A stretch of 64,000 nt of DNA from Amycolatopsis sp. A133 (GTDB lineage Bacteria > Actinomycetota > Actinomycetes > Mycobacteriales > Pseudonocardiaceae), in the NCBI RefSeq assembly GCF_031082405.1, contig NZ_JAVHJU010000004.1:336082-400081 (forward strand). The letters are read 5' to 3'. Under the pieces are notes generated by a model. The model ran no database searches. It was not told the origin of the DNA and worked only from the letters and a program-made list of their open reading frames with translations. The translations under genes were made by a program, and so were the position numbers. Below are positions 48,637 through 59,721 of this stretch, piece after piece (within the stretch, counting starts at the first letter, position 1; each line of letters begins with the position of its first letter).

Positions 48637-48898
48637 CCTCGGTGTGCTCGAGCAGGCCGCCGTGGATCTCGCGCAGCGCGATCGAGAGCGGCTTCTCGCG
48701 CGGGCCCGGCTCGACGAGCGGGCCGACGTACTCCAGCAGACCCTCGCCCAGCTGGGCGTAGTAGTCGTTGATCTGGCGGGCACGCTTGGCCGAGTAGATC
48801 ACCAGCGCGTACTTCGAGCTGACCTTCTCGAGCAGGTCGTCGATCGGCGGGTTGGTGATGCCCTCGAGCTCTTCGGTCAAAGTTACCTGGGTGGTCAC
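48629..48898 (-). CDS. rpoZ: RNA polymerase omega subunit
   Basis: An 89-aa protein that aids assembly of RNA polymerase on beta'. [20 protein letters not shown] and [21 protein letters not shown] are highly typical for actinobacteria. GTG 48898 overlaps the gmk stop by 4 nt and its own stop overlaps coaBC, placing it firmly in the mihF-gmk-rpoZ-coaBC chain. Confidence 0.97.
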   Translation of the reverse strand: MTTQVTLTEELEGITNPPIDDLLEKVSSKYALVIYSAKRARQINDYYAQLGEGLLEYVGPLVEPGPREKPLSIALREIHGGLLEHTEGE

Positions 48899-49551
48899 TC
48901 GTGGTGCTCCGCTTCTTCGGAAAACTGGTCAGCAGTAATCAAGCTTAGCAAGTGCTCGGCGGCCTCCCGCAGGTCGGCGTTGACGAGGCGGTGGTCGAAC
49001 TCCCCCGCCGCCGCCAGTTCGCGCTCCGCTTCGGCCAGCCGGGCCTGTACCGCGGCCTCGTTTTCGGTGCCGCGGCCGGTGAGCCTGCCGACCAGTTCCT
49101 CCCACGACGGCGGCATCAGCATCACCAGCCGGGCCTCCGGCATCGCCGCCCGGACCTGGCGGGCGCCCTGCAGCTCGATCTCCAGGACGGCCGGGCGGCC
49201 CTCGGCGAGGGCCTTCTCGACCGGCTCGCGCGGGGTGCCGTAGCGGTTGCCGGCGAACTCGGCCCATTCCAGCAGCCGGCCGTCGGCGACCATCGTGTCG
49301 AACTCCGCGCGGTCGACGAAGTGGTAGTGCGCCCCGTCGACTTCGCCGGGACGCGGTTCGCGGGTGGTGACCGAGACGCTGAACCAGACGTCGGGCTCCA
49401 GCTTCCGCAGCTCGCCCACCACGCTCGACTTCCCGACCCCCGAAGGCCCCGATACGACGGTGAGCCGGTGCCGGGGGAGGTCCCCCGTCACCGGCTCACC
49501 GCCGCGGTCGGCGCCCCGGTTCACCGGGTAGTCACGACCGGCGCCGTTCAC
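48895..49551 (-). CDS. gmk: Guanylate kinase
   Basis: A 218-aa enzyme that phosphorylates GMP to [20 protein letters not shown] is the P-loop (about 33-50), followed by [22 protein letters not shown] and [15 protein letters not shown] (GMP binding). The N-terminal 28 residues before HRLTVVSG are an actinobacterial-style extension. GTG 49551 overlaps the mihF stop by 4 nt. An internal GTG at the [10 protein letters not shown] position is possible. Confidence 0.96.
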   Translation of the reverse strand: MNGAGRDYPVNRGADRGGEPVTGDLPRHRLTVVSGPSGVGKSSVVGELRKLEPDVWFSVSVTTREPRPGEVDGAHYHFVDRAEFDTMVADGRLLEWAEFAGNRYGTPREPVEKALAEGRPAVLEIELQGARQVRAAMPEARLVMLMPPSWEELVGRLTGRGTENEAAVQARLAEAERELAAAGEFDHRLVNADLREAAEHLLSLITADQFSEEAEHHE

Positions 49552-49865
49552 TCGCCGCTGAACTCGGCCAGCAGCGCCTTGCGCTGCCGGTCGCCGAGGC
49601 CGCGAAGACGACGGCTGGGGGCGATCTCCAGTCGTTCCATGGTCTGCTGCGCGCGGACCTTGCCGACGCCCGGGAGGGCCTCGAGCAGAGCCGAAACCTT
49701 CATCTTGCCGAGGACTTCGTTCTCCTCGGCCTGCTTCAGCACGTCGACCAGAGTGGTACCGCCCCGCTTCAGCCGCTCCTTCAGCTCAGCACGGATCTTG
49801 CGAGCGGCGGCGGCCTTCTCCAGCGCCGCAGCGCGCTGTTCCTCTGTCAGCTGGGGAAGTGCCAC
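49548..49865 (-). CDS. mihF: Actinobacterial integration host factor
   Basis: A 105-aa nucleoid-associated protein (MIHF/sIHF), unrelated in fold to E. coli IHF, that binds and bends DNA and affects supercoiling and development. [20 protein letters not shown] and the helix-two-turn-helix [19 protein letters not shown] are diagnostic. The GTG start follows CCGGAGG. First gene of the gmk-rpoZ-coaBC chain, separated from pyrF by 107 nt with a hairpin. Confidence 0.96.
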   Translation of the reverse strand: MALPQLTEEQRAAALEKAAAARKIRAELKERLKRGGTTLVDVLKQAEENEVLGKMKVSALLEALPGVGKVRAQQTMERLEIAPSRRLRGLGDRQRKALLAEFSGE

Positions 49866-49891
49866 GTTTTCCTCCGGTAGTTCTCAAAACT

Positions 49892-49918
49892 GGGTGGGTG
49901 ACGCGACGGTACCCACCC
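49892..49918 (-). terminator. Hairpin between pyrF and mihF
   Basis: GGGTGGGT (49892-49899) and ACCCACCC (49911-49918) pair over 8 bp with an 11-nt loop. Position fits the end of the pyr operon or the mihF promoter region. Confidence 0.5.
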
Positions 49919-49972
49919 GTGAGCACCGGCCACAATGCGGGGGTGCCTGGTGGGGGCCCGTTCCGCGCCCTG

Positions 49973-50821
49973 CTATTGGTCGTTTTCCTGCGGGTCGGCC
50001 AGCACTTCGGCGACCCGTTCGACCGCTTGGCGCAAAGCCTGTTGCTCCGGACCGTGCTTCAGGATGTCCCGGGACGAGGCGGGCAGCACGCCCGGCAGGG
50101 ACGCACCGAACAGGGCCCGCAAATCGGCCACAGTGGCTCCCTGGGCCCCGAAACCGGGCGCCAGCACCGGACCACTCAGCCGCGAGAGGTCGAGCTCCCC
50201 CGGCGGGACGGTGGCCCCGACGACGACACCCACATCGCCGAGCGGTTCCGCGCCTGCGTTGAGTGCCGCCGCGGAATCGACGATCGCCTGCGCCACGGTC
50301 CGTCCGTCCGGCAGCTTCGCGTTCTGCACTCCGGCCGCTTCGGGGTTCGAAGTCCGCGCAAGCACGAAGATGCCGCGGCCCGCCGAGACGGCCGTGGCGG
50401 CGCACGCGTCCAGCGAGCCGAAGCCGAGGTACGGGGAGACGGTGATGGCGTCGGCCGCGATCGCCGCGCCCTCGGCGACGTACGCGGCGGTGTAGGCACC
50501 CATCGTGGAACCGATGTCGCCGCGCTTGACGTCCAGCAGCACCAGCGCACCCGCGTCGCGGGCGGTTTCGACGACCCGTTCCAGCACCCGGACGCCGTCC
50601 GCGCCGAAACTTTCGAAGAACGCCGACTGCGGCTTCACGATGGCCGCGTGCGCCGCCAGGACCTCCGTGGCGGACAGCGCGAACCGCTCCAGGCCCGAGA
50701 CGTCCACCGGGAGCCCCCAGGCCTCGATCAGGCCCGGGTGGGGGTCGATCCCGGCGCACAGCGGGCCGCGGGCCGCGACGGCCTTCGCCAGCCGCGCCCC
50801 GAACCGCTCCCGCCCGCTCAC
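49973..50821 (-). CDS. pyrF: Orotidine 5'-phosphate decarboxylase (type 2)
   Basis: A 282-aa enzyme that converts OMP to UMP, the last step of de novo pyrimidine synthesis. The longer type-2 family is recognised by [28 protein letters not shown] and the catalytic [23 protein letters not shown] 50821 overlaps the carB stop by 4 nt; last gene of the pyr operon. Confidence 0.97.
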   Translation of the reverse strand: MSGRERFGARLAKAVAARGPLCAGIDPHPGLIEAWGLPVDVSGLERFALSATEVLAAHAAIVKPQSAFFESFGADGVRVLERVVETARDAGALVLLDVKRGDIGSTMGAYTAAYVAEGAAIAADAITVSPYLGFGSLDACAATAVSAGRGIFVLARTSNPEAAGVQNAKLPDGRTVAQAIVDSAAALNAGAEPLGDVGVVVGATVPPGELDLSRLSGPVLAPGFGAQGATVADLRALFGASLPGVLPASSRDILKHGPEQQALRQAVERVAEVLADPQENDQ

Positions 50822-53800
50822 GACTTCGCCTTCAGCGCCGCCTGGAGCTCCTGCAGGGACTTGACCCCGATGTCGCCCCGGATCAGCGCTTCGATGCCGT
50901 GCACGGCCGCCGCGGCGCCCTGCACGGTGGTCACGCACGGGATGTCGCGCGACACGGCCGCGGTGCGGATTTCGTAGCCGTCGACGCGCGGGCCGCTGTT
51001 CCCGTACGGGGTGTTGATCACCATGTCGACGTCGCCGTTCAGGATGACGTCCACGATGTTCGGCTCGGCTTCGGTCGAACCCTCGTAGTGCTTGCGCACC
51101 ACCGTGCACGGGATCCCGTTGCGCCGCAGCACTTCCGCGGTGCCGGAGGTGGCGAGGATCTCGAACCCGAGGTCCGCCAGGCGCTTCACCGGGAACACCA
51201 GCGAGCGCTTGTCGCGGTTGGCCACCGAGACGAACACCCGGCCGGACGTCGGCAGCGAACCGTACGCGCCGCTCTGGGACTTCGCGAACGCCTTGCCGAA
51301 GTCGACGTCGACGCCCATCACCTCGCCGGTGGACTTCATCTCCGGGCCGAGCAGCGAGTCGACGCCGTGGCCTTCGGGGGTGCGGAAGCGGTGGAAGGGC
51401 AGCACGGCTTCCTTGACGGCGACCGGCGAGTCGGCCGGCATCTGCCCGCCGTCGCCATCGGCCGGCAGGACCCCGCTCTCGCGCAGGTCCTTGATCGTCG
51501 AGCCGGTCATGATCAGCGCGGCGGCCTTGGCCAGCGGGACCGCCGTCGCCTTGGACACGAACGGCACCGTCCGGGACGCGCGCGGGTTGGCCTCCAGGAC
51601 GTACAGGACGTCGTCCTTGAGCGCGTACTGGACGTTCAGCAGCCCCCGCACGCCCACACCGCGGGCGATCGCCTCGGTGGAGCGCCGGACGGCCTGCAGG
51701 TCGGTGTGGCCGAGCGTGATCGGCGGCAGCGCGCAGGAGGAGTCGCCGGAGTGGATGCCGGCTTCCTCGATGTGCTCCATGACACCGCCGAGGTAGAGCT
51801 CCTCGCCGTCGAACAGCGCGTCGACGTCGATTTCGATGGCGTCGTCGAGGAACCGGTCCACCAGCACCGGGTGTTCCGGGGTGACCTCGGTGGCGCGGCG
51901 GATGTAGCCGGCCAGGGTCTCCTCGTCGTAGACGATTTCCATGCCGCGGCCGCCGAGCACGTAGGACGGCCGGACGAGCACCGGATAGCCGATCTCGTCG
52001 GCGATCCGCTTCGCGCCCTCGAACGACGTCGCCGTGCCGTAGCGCGGAGCGGGCAGGCCGGCGTCGGTGAGGACTTCGCCGAACGCGCCGCGGTCCTCGG
52101 CCAGGTGGATGGCCTCCGGCGGCGTCCCGACCACCGGGACCCCGGCGTCGGCGAGCTTCTTCGCCAGGCCCAGCGGGGTCTGGCCGCCGAGCTGGACGAT
52201 GACGCCGGCGACCGTGCCGGACGCCTGCTCGGCGTGCACAACTTCGAGGACGTCCTCGAAGGACAGCGGCTCGAAGTACAGCCGGTCGGACGTGTCGTAG
52301 TCGGTGGACACGGTTTCCGGGTTGCAGTTGATCATGACGGCCTCGAACCCGGCCTCCCGCAACGCGATCGCCGCGTGGACGCAGGAGTAGTCGAACTCGA
52401 TGCCCTGGCCGATCCGGTTCGGGCCCGAGCCGAGGATGAGCACCTTCGGCTTGTCCGACTGCACGGCCACTTCGGACTGCGCGTCGGGGTCGGACTCGTA
52501 AGCCGAGTAGTGGTAAGGCGTCTTGGCCGCGAACTCGGCCGCGCACGTGTCGACGGTCTTGAACACCGGCCGCACGCCGAGGCGGTGGCGCAAGGTGCGG
52601 ACCCCGTCCTCGCCGGCCAGTTCCGGCCGCAGCGCGGCGATCTGGCGGTCGGACAGGCCGGTGCGCTTGGCGCGGCGCAGGAGGTCGCCGTCGAGCACGG
52701 GTGCGTCGCGGACCTCGGCGCCGACCTCGCCGATGTAGGCGATCTGGTCGATGAACCACGGGTCGATGCCACTCGCTTCGTGGACCTGCTCGACGGTGGC
52801 GCCGAGCCGCAGCGCACGCTCCACTTCGTACAGCCGGCCCTCGTGCGGCGTGCGCAGCTCGTCCAAAGTGGACTCCAGCGTGACGCCCTCGGGGTCGGGC
52901 AGCGTCCAGAAGCCGGACGCCTTCGTTTCGATCGACCGCATCACCTTGCCGAGCGCCTCGGGGAAGCTGCGGCCGAACGACATCGCCTCGCCGACGCTCT
53001 TCATCGTCGTGGTCAGCGTCGGGTCCGCGCCGGGGAACTTCTCGAAGGCGAACCGCGGCATCTTGACGACGACGTAGTCCAAAGTGGGCTCGAACGCCGC
53101 CGGCGTCTCGCCGGTGATGTCGTTGCGGATCTCGTCGAGCGTGTAGCCGATGGCGAGCTTCGCGGCGATCTTGGCGATCGGGAAGCCGGTGGCCTTGCTC
53201 GCCAGCGCACTGCTCCGCGAAACGCGCGGGTTCATCTCGATGACGACCATCCGGCCGTCGGCCGGGTTGATCGCGAACTGGATGTTGCAGCCGCCGGTGT
53301 CGACGCCGACCTCGCGCAGCACCGCGATGCCGACGTCCCGCATCACCTGGTACTCGCGGTCGGTGAGGGTCATGGTGGGCGCGACGGTGACCGAGTCGCC
53401 GGTGTGCACGCCCATCGCGTCGATGTTCTCGATCGAGCAGACGACCACGACGTTGTCGTGCTTGTCGCGCATCAGCTCGAGCTCGTACTCCTTCCAGCCG
53501 AGCACGCTCTCTTCGATGAGCACCTCGGTGACCGGAGATTCGGCGAGCCCGGTGGAGGCGAGCCGCTCGAGGTCCTCGGGCGTGTGCGCCATGCCGGAGC
53601 CGAGCCCGCCCATGGTGAAGGACGGCCGGATCACGACCGGCAGGCCGAGGTCCTTGACGGTGTCGCGGACTTCGTCCATGTCGTGGCAGACGCGGGAGCG
53701 CGGGACCTCGGCACCGATGGTGCGCACGATGTCCTTGAACTTCTGCCGGTCTTCACCACGCTGGATGGCGTCGATGTCGGCCCCGATCAGCTCGACACCG

Positions 53801-54132
53801 TACTTGTCGAGCACACCGCGCTCGTGCAGGGCGACGGCGCAGTTGAGCGCGGTCTGCCCGCCGAGGGTGGCGAGGATCGCGTCCGGCCGCTCCGCCGCGA
53901 TGACCTTCTCGACGAAGTCCGGCGTCACCGGCTCGATGTAGGTGGCGTCGGCGAACTCGGGGTCGGTCATGATGGTGGCCGGGTTCGAGTTCACCAGGGA
54001 GACGCGCAGGCCTTCGCTGCGCAGCACCCGGCAGGCCTGGGTACCGGAGTAGTCGAACTCCGCGGCCTGCCCGATCACGATCGGCCCGGAGCCGATCACC
54101 AGCACGTGCTGGATGTCCGTCCTCTTCGGCAT
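50818..54132 (-). CDS. carB: Carbamoyl-phosphate synthase large subunit
   Basis: A 1104-aa enzyme that makes carbamoyl phosphate from bicarbonate, ATP and ammonia channelled from CarA. Both ATP-grasp halves are intact (first about 1-550; second about 550-940, with [20 protein letters not shown]), with a C-terminal MGS-like allosteric domain. ATG 54132 ([21 protein letters not shown]) has GAAGGAA just upstream, but that site lies inside the last codons of the inserted DUF4276 gene, whose stop it overlaps by one base (TGATG). Normally carB directly follows carA. Confidence 0.98.
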   Translation of the reverse strand: MPKRTDIQHVLVIGSGPIVIGQAAEFDYSGTQACRVLRSEGLRVSLVNSNPATIMTDPEFADATYIEPVTPDFVEKVIAAERPDAILATLGGQTALNCAVALHERGVLDKYGVELIGADIDAIQRGEDRQKFKDIVRTIGAEVPRSRVCHDMDEVRDTVKDLGLPVVIRPSFTMGGLGSGMAHTPEDLERLASTGLAESPVTEVLIEESVLGWKEYELELMRDKHDNVVVVCSIENIDAMGVHTGDSVTVAPTMTLTDREYQVMRDVGIAVLREVGVDTGGCNIQFAINPADGRMVVIEMNPRVSRSSALASKATGFPIAKIAAKLAIGYTLDEIRNDITGETPAAFEPTLDYVVVKMPRFAFEKFPGADPTLTTTMKSVGEAMSFGRSFPEALGKVMRSIETKASGFWTLPDPEGVTLESTLDELRTPHEGRLYEVERALRLGATVEQVHEASGIDPWFIDQIAYIGEVGAEVRDAPVLDGDLLRRAKRTGLSDRQIAALRPELAGEDGVRTLRHRLGVRPVFKTVDTCAAEFAAKTPYHYSAYESDPDAQSEVAVQSDKPKVLILGSGPNRIGQGIEFDYSCVHAAIALREAGFEAVMINCNPETVSTDYDTSDRLYFEPLSFEDVLEVVHAEQASGTVAGVIVQLGGQTPLGLAKKLADAGVPVVGTPPEAIHLAEDRGAFGEVLTDAGLPAPRYGTATSFEGAKRIADEIGYPVLVRPSYVLGGRGMEIVYDEETLAGYIRRATEVTPEHPVLVDRFLDDAIEIDVDALFDGEELYLGGVMEHIEEAGIHSGDSSCALPPITLGHTDLQAVRRSTEAIARGVGVRGLLNVQYALKDDVLYVLEANPRASRTVPFVSKATAVPLAKAAALIMTGSTIKDLRESGVLPADGDGGQMPADSPVAVKEAVLPFHRFRTPEGHGVDSLLGPEMKSTGEVMGVDVDFGKAFAKSQSGAYGSLPTSGRVFVSVANRDKRSLVFPVKRLADLGFEILATSGTAEVLRRNGIPCTVVRKHYEGSTEAEPNIVDVILNGDVDMVINTPYGNSGPRVDGYEIRTAAVSRDIPCVTTVQGAAAAVHGIEALIRGDIGVKSLQELQAALKAKS

Positions 54133-54743
54133 CAGTTTCCTTCTTTCACCAGGCGCCGCAAGCCGTCGCGGAAGACCTGAAAGCTTTTGGATCGGTTGTT
54201 CTCGATGTCCATGTGGGGGGCGATCTCGCTCGCTGCCCGGACCTTCTGGAGGCCCTTCTTGTGGTAGCCGTGCTTCTGCAGCGCGTGCTCCAAGCCCTCC
54301 CACGCCCCGCCGGTGATGTTCTCCGGGTCGCGGAACTTGGTCTGGCTGTCCAGGCTGAGCGGCACCCGGGGGTAGGCCGCGTTCAACGCCGGGACGTCGC
54401 CGAGGAACCAGGCCTCGAGTTCCTCGATCACGATGCGGAACAGCGTCGCCTCGCCAGGCAGTCCGGCTTCTCGAGCGATCTCGACGAGGCGGTTCTTGAG
54501 CTCGGCGCAGTCGTCGTTGTCCCGGTCGAGCAGCACGACGATGCGCAAGCCCGTTTCGGCCCAGTAGCAGGTGTAGTCACGGAGCCGGACGGGGAGCTTG
54601 CGCAGCAAATCGGTCTTGCCGTTGAAGGGGACGATCCGGAAGTCGACGCCAGGGACGATCTTCGGGAGAAGAGCTTTCAGCGCCTCTTCCGCGGACGGTT
54701 CCTCGACGAGCACTTCGAGGCGGCAGGGAGCCAGCACGGTCAC
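54132..54743 (-). CDS. DUF4276 family protein (TOPRIM-like), partner of AAA ATPase
   Basis: A 203-aa protein of the DUF4276 type. [14 protein letters not shown] (residues 9-22) and the acidic cluster LLDRDNDD (71-78) match the Glu and D-x-D positions of TOPRIM nuclease/primase folds; [13 protein letters not shown] follows. By family knowledge DUF4276 proteins commonly sit beside AAA15/OLD-like ATPases in suspected phage-defence pairs; nuclease activity here is inferred. GTG 54743 overlaps the ATPase stop by 4 nt and its stop overlaps carB by one base. Visibly lower GC and less biased codons than neighbours. Confidence 0.87.
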   Translation of the reverse strand: MTVLAPCRLEVLVEEPSAEEALKALLPKIVPGVDFRIVPFNGKTDLLRKLPVRLRDYTCYWAETGLRIVVLLDRDNDDCAELKNRLVEIAREAGLPGEATLFRIVIEELEAWFLGDVPALNAAYPRVPLSLDSQTKFRDPENITGGAWEGLEHALQKHGYHKKGLQKVRAASEIAPHMDIENNRSKSFQVFRDGLRRLVKEGN

Positions 54744-55897
54744 GGGCGCTCCCCGAGCGGGTCGCCGAACCGGAAGTATCCCTCGGTCCAGAGGTCGCCG
54801 AGCGCTCCCCCGGACTCGACCATGCGGACGATCGGCGCTTCGTCGGAAGCCCTTTTGGCCTGGGCGTTACCGTCGTTCCCGCGGGCGAACGTCCAGACCT
54901 CGTCCGGTCGCAACGCGTCGACGAAGCGAGGCGCGTGGGTCGCGACGATGACCTGGTCGGCTCGCGCGCCGCGCGCGTCTTCGGCGAGCGAATAGTGGAG
55001 TCGAGGGTGGACCTGGTTCTCCGGCTCCTCGATGAGGAGGACCGAGGCGTAGGTGCGCAATGCCAACAGGTAGCCGAGCAGCAGCAGCGTGCCGTCGGAG
55101 ATGTTCTCCGGCCCGACCAGCTCTTCTTTCCCCTGCTCGCGCAGACGAACAATCCAGCTGCCGTCACCCTGCTGAAAAGATTCGATGTCTTCGAGCCCCG
55201 GGACATACTTCCGCAGCGACGCCCTGATGTTCTCCCACTCTTGAGGGAGCTCAAGGCTGAACAGCCGGACGACGGAACCCAAGTTCTCCCCGTTCGGTCT
55301 GAGCCAGACCGTTCTGCTCTCCCTCGAACCCTTCCGCATTGCGTCGAGATTCAGGTCCGCAAGAACGATCTGCCCGATGAACCGGCGAAACCTGCCGACT
55401 TCGACCTTGCCTGCAAGCTGGCTCACCACGCCCAGCCCGAGGAGGTCAGGGGCCGCCAATTCGAGGAGTTCCCATGCACCGGCATTGGCGAACCCACCGT
55501 CACCGCGCCGGAAGTGCAAGGCGTCGAAGGGCGTCTCGGCACCCTCGGGCTGCCAAGTCAGCTTCTCCTCGGCCACCACCGGCTCGTCATCGTCGTACTC
55601 GATGGCGAGCCGGTACGCGCCCACCGCGCCTTCGATGCGACACGTCAGTTCGATCTCGACCGGCCCGGTCGCACCATGGGTGACGATGTCGGAGGTACCC
55701 CCGCGCCGGTCCCACGCCGAGCGCAGCCCCACCCGGAGCGACTCGGAGAGGAAGTCCAGCGCGTCGAACATCGTGGACTTCCCGCTCCCGTTCGGCCCGA
55801 GCAACGCCGTCACCGGCGTCAGGCCGTCCAGCTCGACGTCCCGGAGCACCCGGTAGTTCCGGATCCGGAGCCGCTCGATGCCGGTCGTGAGGGTCAC
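54740..55897 (-). CDS. AAA family ATPase (AAA15/OLD-like) inserted in the pyr operon
   Basis: A 385-aa ABC-type ATPase related to RecF/OLD proteins. Walker A is GPNGSGKST (34-42), the signature is NISDGT (265-270), Walker B is LLIEEPEN (287-294) and the switch His is in ATH (319-321). The middle (about 80-230) is the family's variable region, without coiled coils long enough for Rad50. Unlike one-piece OLD proteins it has no TOPRIM domain; the next gene supplies a TOPRIM-like protein. GTG 55897 overlaps the carA stop by 4 nt. Its looser codon use suggests horizontal gain. Likely a defence ATPase (inference). Confidence 0.88.
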   Translation of the reverse strand: MTLTTGIERLRIRNYRVLRDVELDGLTPVTALLGPNGSGKSTMFDALDFLSESLRVGLRSAWDRRGGTSDIVTHGATGPVEIELTCRIEGAVGAYRLAIEYDDDEPVVAEEKLTWQPEGAETPFDALHFRRGDGGFANAGAWELLELAAPDLLGLGVVSQLAGKVEVGRFRRFIGQIVLADLNLDAMRKGSRESRTVWLRPNGENLGSVVRLFSLELPQEWENIRASLRKYVPGLEDIESFQQGDGSWIVRLREQGKEELVGPENISDGTLLLLGYLLALRTYASVLLIEEPENQVHPRLHYSLAEDARGARADQVIVATHAPRFVDALRPDEVWTFARGNDGNAQAKRASDEAPIVRMVESGGALGDLWTEGYFRFGDPLGERP

Positions 55898-57015
55898 GGC
55901 CGCTTCTCCATGAGCGAAACGAAATCGTCGAACAGGGGTGCCGCGTCGTGCGGGCCGGCCGCGGCTTCGGGGTGGTACTGGACCGAGAACGCCGGGACGT
56001 CCAGCGCCCGCACGCCCTCCACCGTGTCGTCGTTGGGGCAGTAGTGGCTGATCTGCGCCGCCCCGAACGGGGTCTCGAAACGCTGCCCCGGCTCACCCTC
56101 CAGGGCGAACCCGTGGTTCTGGGCCGTGATCGCCACCGACCGGGTGGCCACGTCGATCACCGGGATGTTGATGCCGCGGTGGCCGTAGCGCATCTTGTAC
56201 GTCCCGAGCCCGAGTGCGCGGCCCAGCACCTGGTTGCCGAAGCAGATGCCGAACAGCGGGATCTCGCGGCCGAGGACCTGCTTGGTCAGCTCGGTCGCGT
56301 GCACCGTGGTGGCCGGGTCGCCCGGGCCGTTCGACAGGAACACGCCGTCCGGCTCGATCGCCAGCACGTCTTCCAGCGAAGCGGAAGAGGGCAGGACGTG
56401 CACCTCGATGCCCCGCTTGATCATCTGGCGCGGGGTGTTGGACTTGATGCCCAGGTCCAGCGCCGCCACCCGGAAGCGCGGCTCGCCGTCAGGCGACACC
56501 ACGTACGGCTTGGGCGTCGAAACCTGGCCGGCCAGGTCGGCACCTTCCATCTTCGGGCTCGCCAGCACCGCAGCGACCATGTCGTCGACCGTGCCCAGCG
56601 CGTCGCCGGAAAAGACCCCGGCCCGCATCGCGCCGCGCTCACGCAGGTACCGCGTCAGCGAGCGGGTGTCGACCTCGGCGATGCCGACGATCCCCTGGCG
56701 CACCAGCTCCTCGTCCAGCGTCCGGCGAGAGCGCCAGTTGGACGGCGTGCGCGCGGGGTCGCGCACCACGTAGCCGTTGACCCAGATCTTCGAGGACTCG
56801 TCGTCCTCGTCGTTCCAGCCGGTGTTGCCGATCTGCGGTGCGGTCTGCACCACGATCTGCCCGTGGTAGGACGGGTCGGTCAGCGTCTCCTGGTAACCGG
56901 TCATGCCGGTGCAGAACACCGCCTCGCCGAGGGTTCGCCCCTGCGCGCCGTAGGCAGCGCCGCGGAACACCCGGCCGTCTTCGAGCACCAGTGCGGCCTG
57001 AGCGCGCGCGTTCAC
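55894..57015 (-). CDS. carA: Carbamoyl-phosphate synthase small subunit
   Basis: A 373-aa glutamine amidotransferase subunit feeding ammonia to CarB. ALVLEDGRVFRGAAYG starts the N-terminal domain. The class I glutaminase has the nucleophile Cys in LFGICFGNQVLGRALGLGT and the His-Glu pair in SVQYHPEAAAGPHD. GTG 57015 overlaps the upstream membrane-protein stop by 4 nt. Its own stop overlaps an inserted ATPase gene in place of carB. Confidence 0.97.
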   Translation of the reverse strand: MNARAQAALVLEDGRVFRGAAYGAQGRTLGEAVFCTGMTGYQETLTDPSYHGQIVVQTAPQIGNTGWNDEDDESSKIWVNGYVVRDPARTPSNWRSRRTLDEELVRQGIVGIAEVDTRSLTRYLRERGAMRAGVFSGDALGTVDDMVAAVLASPKMEGADLAGQVSTPKPYVVSPDGEPRFRVAALDLGIKSNTPRQMIKRGIEVHVLPSSASLEDVLAIEPDGVFLSNGPGDPATTVHATELTKQVLGREIPLFGICFGNQVLGRALGLGTYKMRYGHRGINIPVIDVATRSVAITAQNHGFALEGEPGQRFETPFGAAQISHYCPNDDTVEGVRALDVPAFSVQYHPEAAAGPHDAAPLFDDFVSLMEKRP

Positions 57016-57506
57016 TGGGCACCTCCCTTGATCTCGATCTGTTCGATCCACTGTGGATAGTCGTCGAGGTCGTCGCCGCGGAAACCGGTGTCGAGCTCGG
57101 CGTCGCCGAGCCGCCAGGTGACCACCAGCAGCGCGTCCGTGCCCATCACCTTCCCGGCGATCTTCGTGTCCCGCCGGATGCCGGTGACGGCCTCCCGCGG
57201 GATCCAGAAGTCGGGCGCTCCGCCGCGTTCGACCGCGATACCCCCGGGGTGCAGGCGCCAAACCGCGCCGGTGCGCAGTCCCGCGCCGCGGGTGACGATC
57301 CGGTCCTGCCAGTTCCCGGCCGTCGTGGTGGCCAGGTAGACGCCGGTGGACTCCAGCAGCGCCTCGCCGGCGTCTTCGGGTACGGCGGGGAACGGCGGCA
57401 CCCGGGCGCTCTGCGAGCGGGACTTGCGCCGCCAGCCCACGTACATGCCGTACAGGCAGAGCAGGAAGAAGGCGACGATCGCCAGCACGAGCCAGAAGCG
57501 CTCCAT
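57012..57506 (-). CDS. Membrane-anchored PH-like protein of the pyr operon
   Basis: A 164-aa protein with one N-terminal transmembrane helix (LVLAIVAFFLLCLYGMYVGW, about 6-25), a basic stop-transfer, and a cytosolic domain with YLATTTAGNWQDRIV, RGGAPDFWIPREAVTGIRR and LVVTWRLGDAELDTGFRGDD, resembling bacterial PH-like domains. A similar small membrane protein lies between pyrC and carA in other actinobacteria (e.g. mycobacteria). ATG 57506 overlaps the pyrC stop by one base. Role unknown. Confidence 0.88.
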   Translation of the reverse strand: MERFWLVLAIVAFFLLCLYGMYVGWRRKSRSQSARVPPFPAVPEDAGEALLESTGVYLATTTAGNWQDRIVTRGAGLRTGAVWRLHPGGIAVERGGAPDFWIPREAVTGIRRDTKIAGKVMGTDALLVVTWRLGDAELDTGFRGDDLDDYPQWIEQIEIKGGAQ

Positions 57507-58792
57507 CAGCAGATCTTCCCGTCCCGCGCGGTGATCCGCCCGCGCAGCAGCGTCGCGGTCACCACGCCGGGCAGCCGCATTCCCTCGTACGGGGTGTTGG
57601 CCGCGATGCTGGCCAGCTCCGCGCCCCGGACGGTCCACTCGGCGTCCGGGTCGACGAGCGTCAGGTTCGCCGGCTCACCGACCGCGATCGGGCGGCCGTG
57701 GTCGGCCAGGTTGCCGATCTCGGCGGGCCGTTCGCTCATGACGCGGGCGACGCCGCGCCAGTCGAGCAGGCCGGTGCGGACCATGGTCTCGGCCACGATG
57801 GACAGCGCCGTCTGGAGACCGAGCATGCCCGGCCGGGCCGCGGTCCACTCGGTGTCCTTGTCCTGGACGGCGTGCGGCGCGTGGTCGGTGGCGACGCAGT
57901 CGATGACCCCTTCGGCCAGCGCGGTCCGCAGCCGCGCGGTGTCCGATTGGGTGCGCAGCGGCGGGTTCACCTTGTTCACCGGGTCGTAGGTGGCCAGGCG
58001 CTCGTCGGTGAGCAGCAGGTGGTGCGGCGTGACCTCGGCCGTCACCTGGGTGCCGCGCTCCTTGGCCCAGGCCAGCACGTCCGCGGTGCCCGTGGTGGAG
58101 ACGTGGCAGACGTGCAGCCGGGCGTTCGCGTGCAGGGCCAGCAGGCAGTCGCGGGCCACGATGGACTCCTCGGCGGCGGCGGGCCAGCCGGGGTAGCCGA
58201 GCCGGGCCGCGCGCTCGCCCTCGTGGGCCTGGGCGCCGACGGTCAGCCGCGGCTCCTCCGCGTGCTGCGCGATGACCACGTCCAGCGCGGTCGAGTACTC
58301 CAGCGCGCGGCGCATGAGCAGCGGATCGGCGACGCAGAGGCCGTCGTCGGAGAACACCTTGACCCGGGCCTGCGAGTTCGCCATCGTGCCCAGCTCGGCG
58401 AGCTTCTCGCCCTTGAGCCCGACGGTGACCGCGCCGACCGGGTGGACGTCGACCAGGCCGACCTCCTGGCCGCGCCGCCACACGTGCTCGACGATCACGG
58501 CGTTGTCGGCGACCGGGTCGGTGTTGGCCATGGCGAACACCGCGGTGTAGCCGCCGAGCGCCGCCGCGGCCGAGCCGGTGTCGATCGTCTCGGTGTCTTC
58601 GCGGCCGGGTTCGCGCAGGTGGGTGTGCAGGTCGACGAAGCCGGGCAGCAGCACCTGGCCGCTCGCGTCGAGCACGTCGGCGTCTTCCGGGACGTCGACG
58701 GCGCCGATCGCGGTGATCACGCCGTCCTCGATCAGGACGTCGACCGGGTCGCCTTCGCCGTAGGGGCGGGCGCCCTGGATCACGGTGCTCAC
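57506..58792 (-). CDS. pyrC: Dihydroorotase
   Basis: A 428-aa zinc amidohydrolase that cyclises carbamoyl aspartate. [15 protein letters not shown] supplies the two metal His. [19 protein letters not shown] and [15 protein letters not shown] hold further ligands and the catalytic Asp. GTG 58792 overlaps the pyrB stop by 4 nt. Class I dihydroorotase of normal length. Confidence 0.97.
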   Translation of the reverse strand: MSTVIQGARPYGEGDPVDVLIEDGVITAIGAVDVPEDADVLDASGQVLLPGFVDLHTHLREPGREDTETIDTGSAAAALGGYTAVFAMANTDPVADNAVIVEHVWRRGQEVGLVDVHPVGAVTVGLKGEKLAELGTMANSQARVKVFSDDGLCVADPLLMRRALEYSTALDVVIAQHAEEPRLTVGAQAHEGERAARLGYPGWPAAAEESIVARDCLLALHANARLHVCHVSTTGTADVLAWAKERGTQVTAEVTPHHLLLTDERLATYDPVNKVNPPLRTQSDTARLRTALAEGVIDCVATDHAPHAVQDKDTEWTAARPGMLGLQTALSIVAETMVRTGLLDWRGVARVMSERPAEIGNLADHGRPIAVGEPANLTLVDPDAEWTVRGAELASIAANTPYEGMRLPGVVTATLLRGRITARDGKIC

Positions 58793-59721
58793 GCTGCGGC
58801 TCCTTCGCTGGCCAGGAGGTGGTAGAGGACCGCCATGCGGACGTGGACGCCGTTGCGGACCTGTTCGGTGATGGCCGAGGCCGGGGAGTCGGCGACCGCG
58901 CTCGCGATCTCCATCCCGCGCAACATCGGGCCGGGGTGCAGGACGACCGCGTGGTCCGGCAGCAGCTTCTGCCGCCGTTCCGAAAGGCCGTACGCGATCG
59001 AGTACTCGCGCGCGCTCGGGAAGAACCCGCCGTGCATGCGCTCGGCTTGGACTCGCAGCATCATCACCGCGTCGACCGCGGGCAGCTCGGCGTCCAGATC
59101 GTGCGAAACGGTCACCGGAAGGCTTTCCACACCGTAAGGCAGCAACGTCGGCGGCGCGACGAGCACGACTTCGGCACCCAGGGCCGAGAGCAGGTGGATG
59201 TTCGAGCGGGCGACCCGGCTGTGCAGGACGTCTCCGACGATCGCGATCCGCCGGTCCTTCAGCGACCCGAGGCGCTCCCGCAGCGTCGCCGCGTCGAGCA
59301 GCGCCTGCGTCGGGTGCTCGTGGGTGCCGTCGCCGGCGTTGACCACCGACGTGCCGGGCTCGGCGAGCCACTCCGAGAGCCGCTGGGCGGCGCCGCTGGC
59401 CGGGTGCCGGACGATCACGCAGTCGGCGCCCGCGGCGGCCAGCGTCAGCGCGGTGTCCCGCAGCGACTCCCCCTTGTTCACCGAGGAGCTGGCCGCGGAA
59501 ACGTTGATCACGTCCGCGCTCATCCACTTCCCGGCGATTTCGAACGACACCCGGGTGCGCGTCGAGTTCTCGTAGAACAGGGTGATCACCGTGCGGCCGC
59601 GCAGCGTCGGCAGCTTCTTGACCTCGCGGCCGAGCAGGGTGTGCTTCAGCTCGTCGGCGGTGTCGAGCACGGCCGTGGCCAGCGCCGGGTCCAGGCCGTC
59701 GGTGGCGAGCAGGTGCTTCAC
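58789..59721 (-). CDS. pyrB: Aspartate carbamoyltransferase catalytic subunit
   Basis: A 310-aa transferase that joins carbamoyl phosphate to aspartate. [13 protein letters not shown] is the carbamoyl-phosphate site; [17 protein letters not shown] and [13 protein letters not shown] are also typical. No pyrI regulatory subunit is present, as expected in this lineage. ATG 59721 overlaps the pyrR stop by 4 nt. Confidence 0.98.
   Translation of the reverse strand: MKHLLATDGLDPALATAVLDTADELKHTLLGREVKKLPTLRGRTVITLFYENSTRTRVSFEIAGKWMSADVINVSAASSSVNKGESLRDTALTLAAAGADCVIVRHPASGAAQRLSEWLAEPGTSVVNAGDGTHEHPTQALLDAATLRERLGSLKDRRIAIVGDVLHSRVARSNIHLLSALGAEVVLVAPPTLLPYGVESLPVTVSHDLDAELPAVDAVMMLRVQAERMHGGFFPSAREYSIAYGLSERRQKLLPDHAVVLHPGPMLRGMEIASAVADSPASAITEQVRNGVHVRMAVLYHLLASEGAAA

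Noticed and set aside
50899..54180. A 1093-codon plus-strand frame opposite carB
   Set aside because: Antisense shadow of carB; composition is an artefact of GC-biased third positions.
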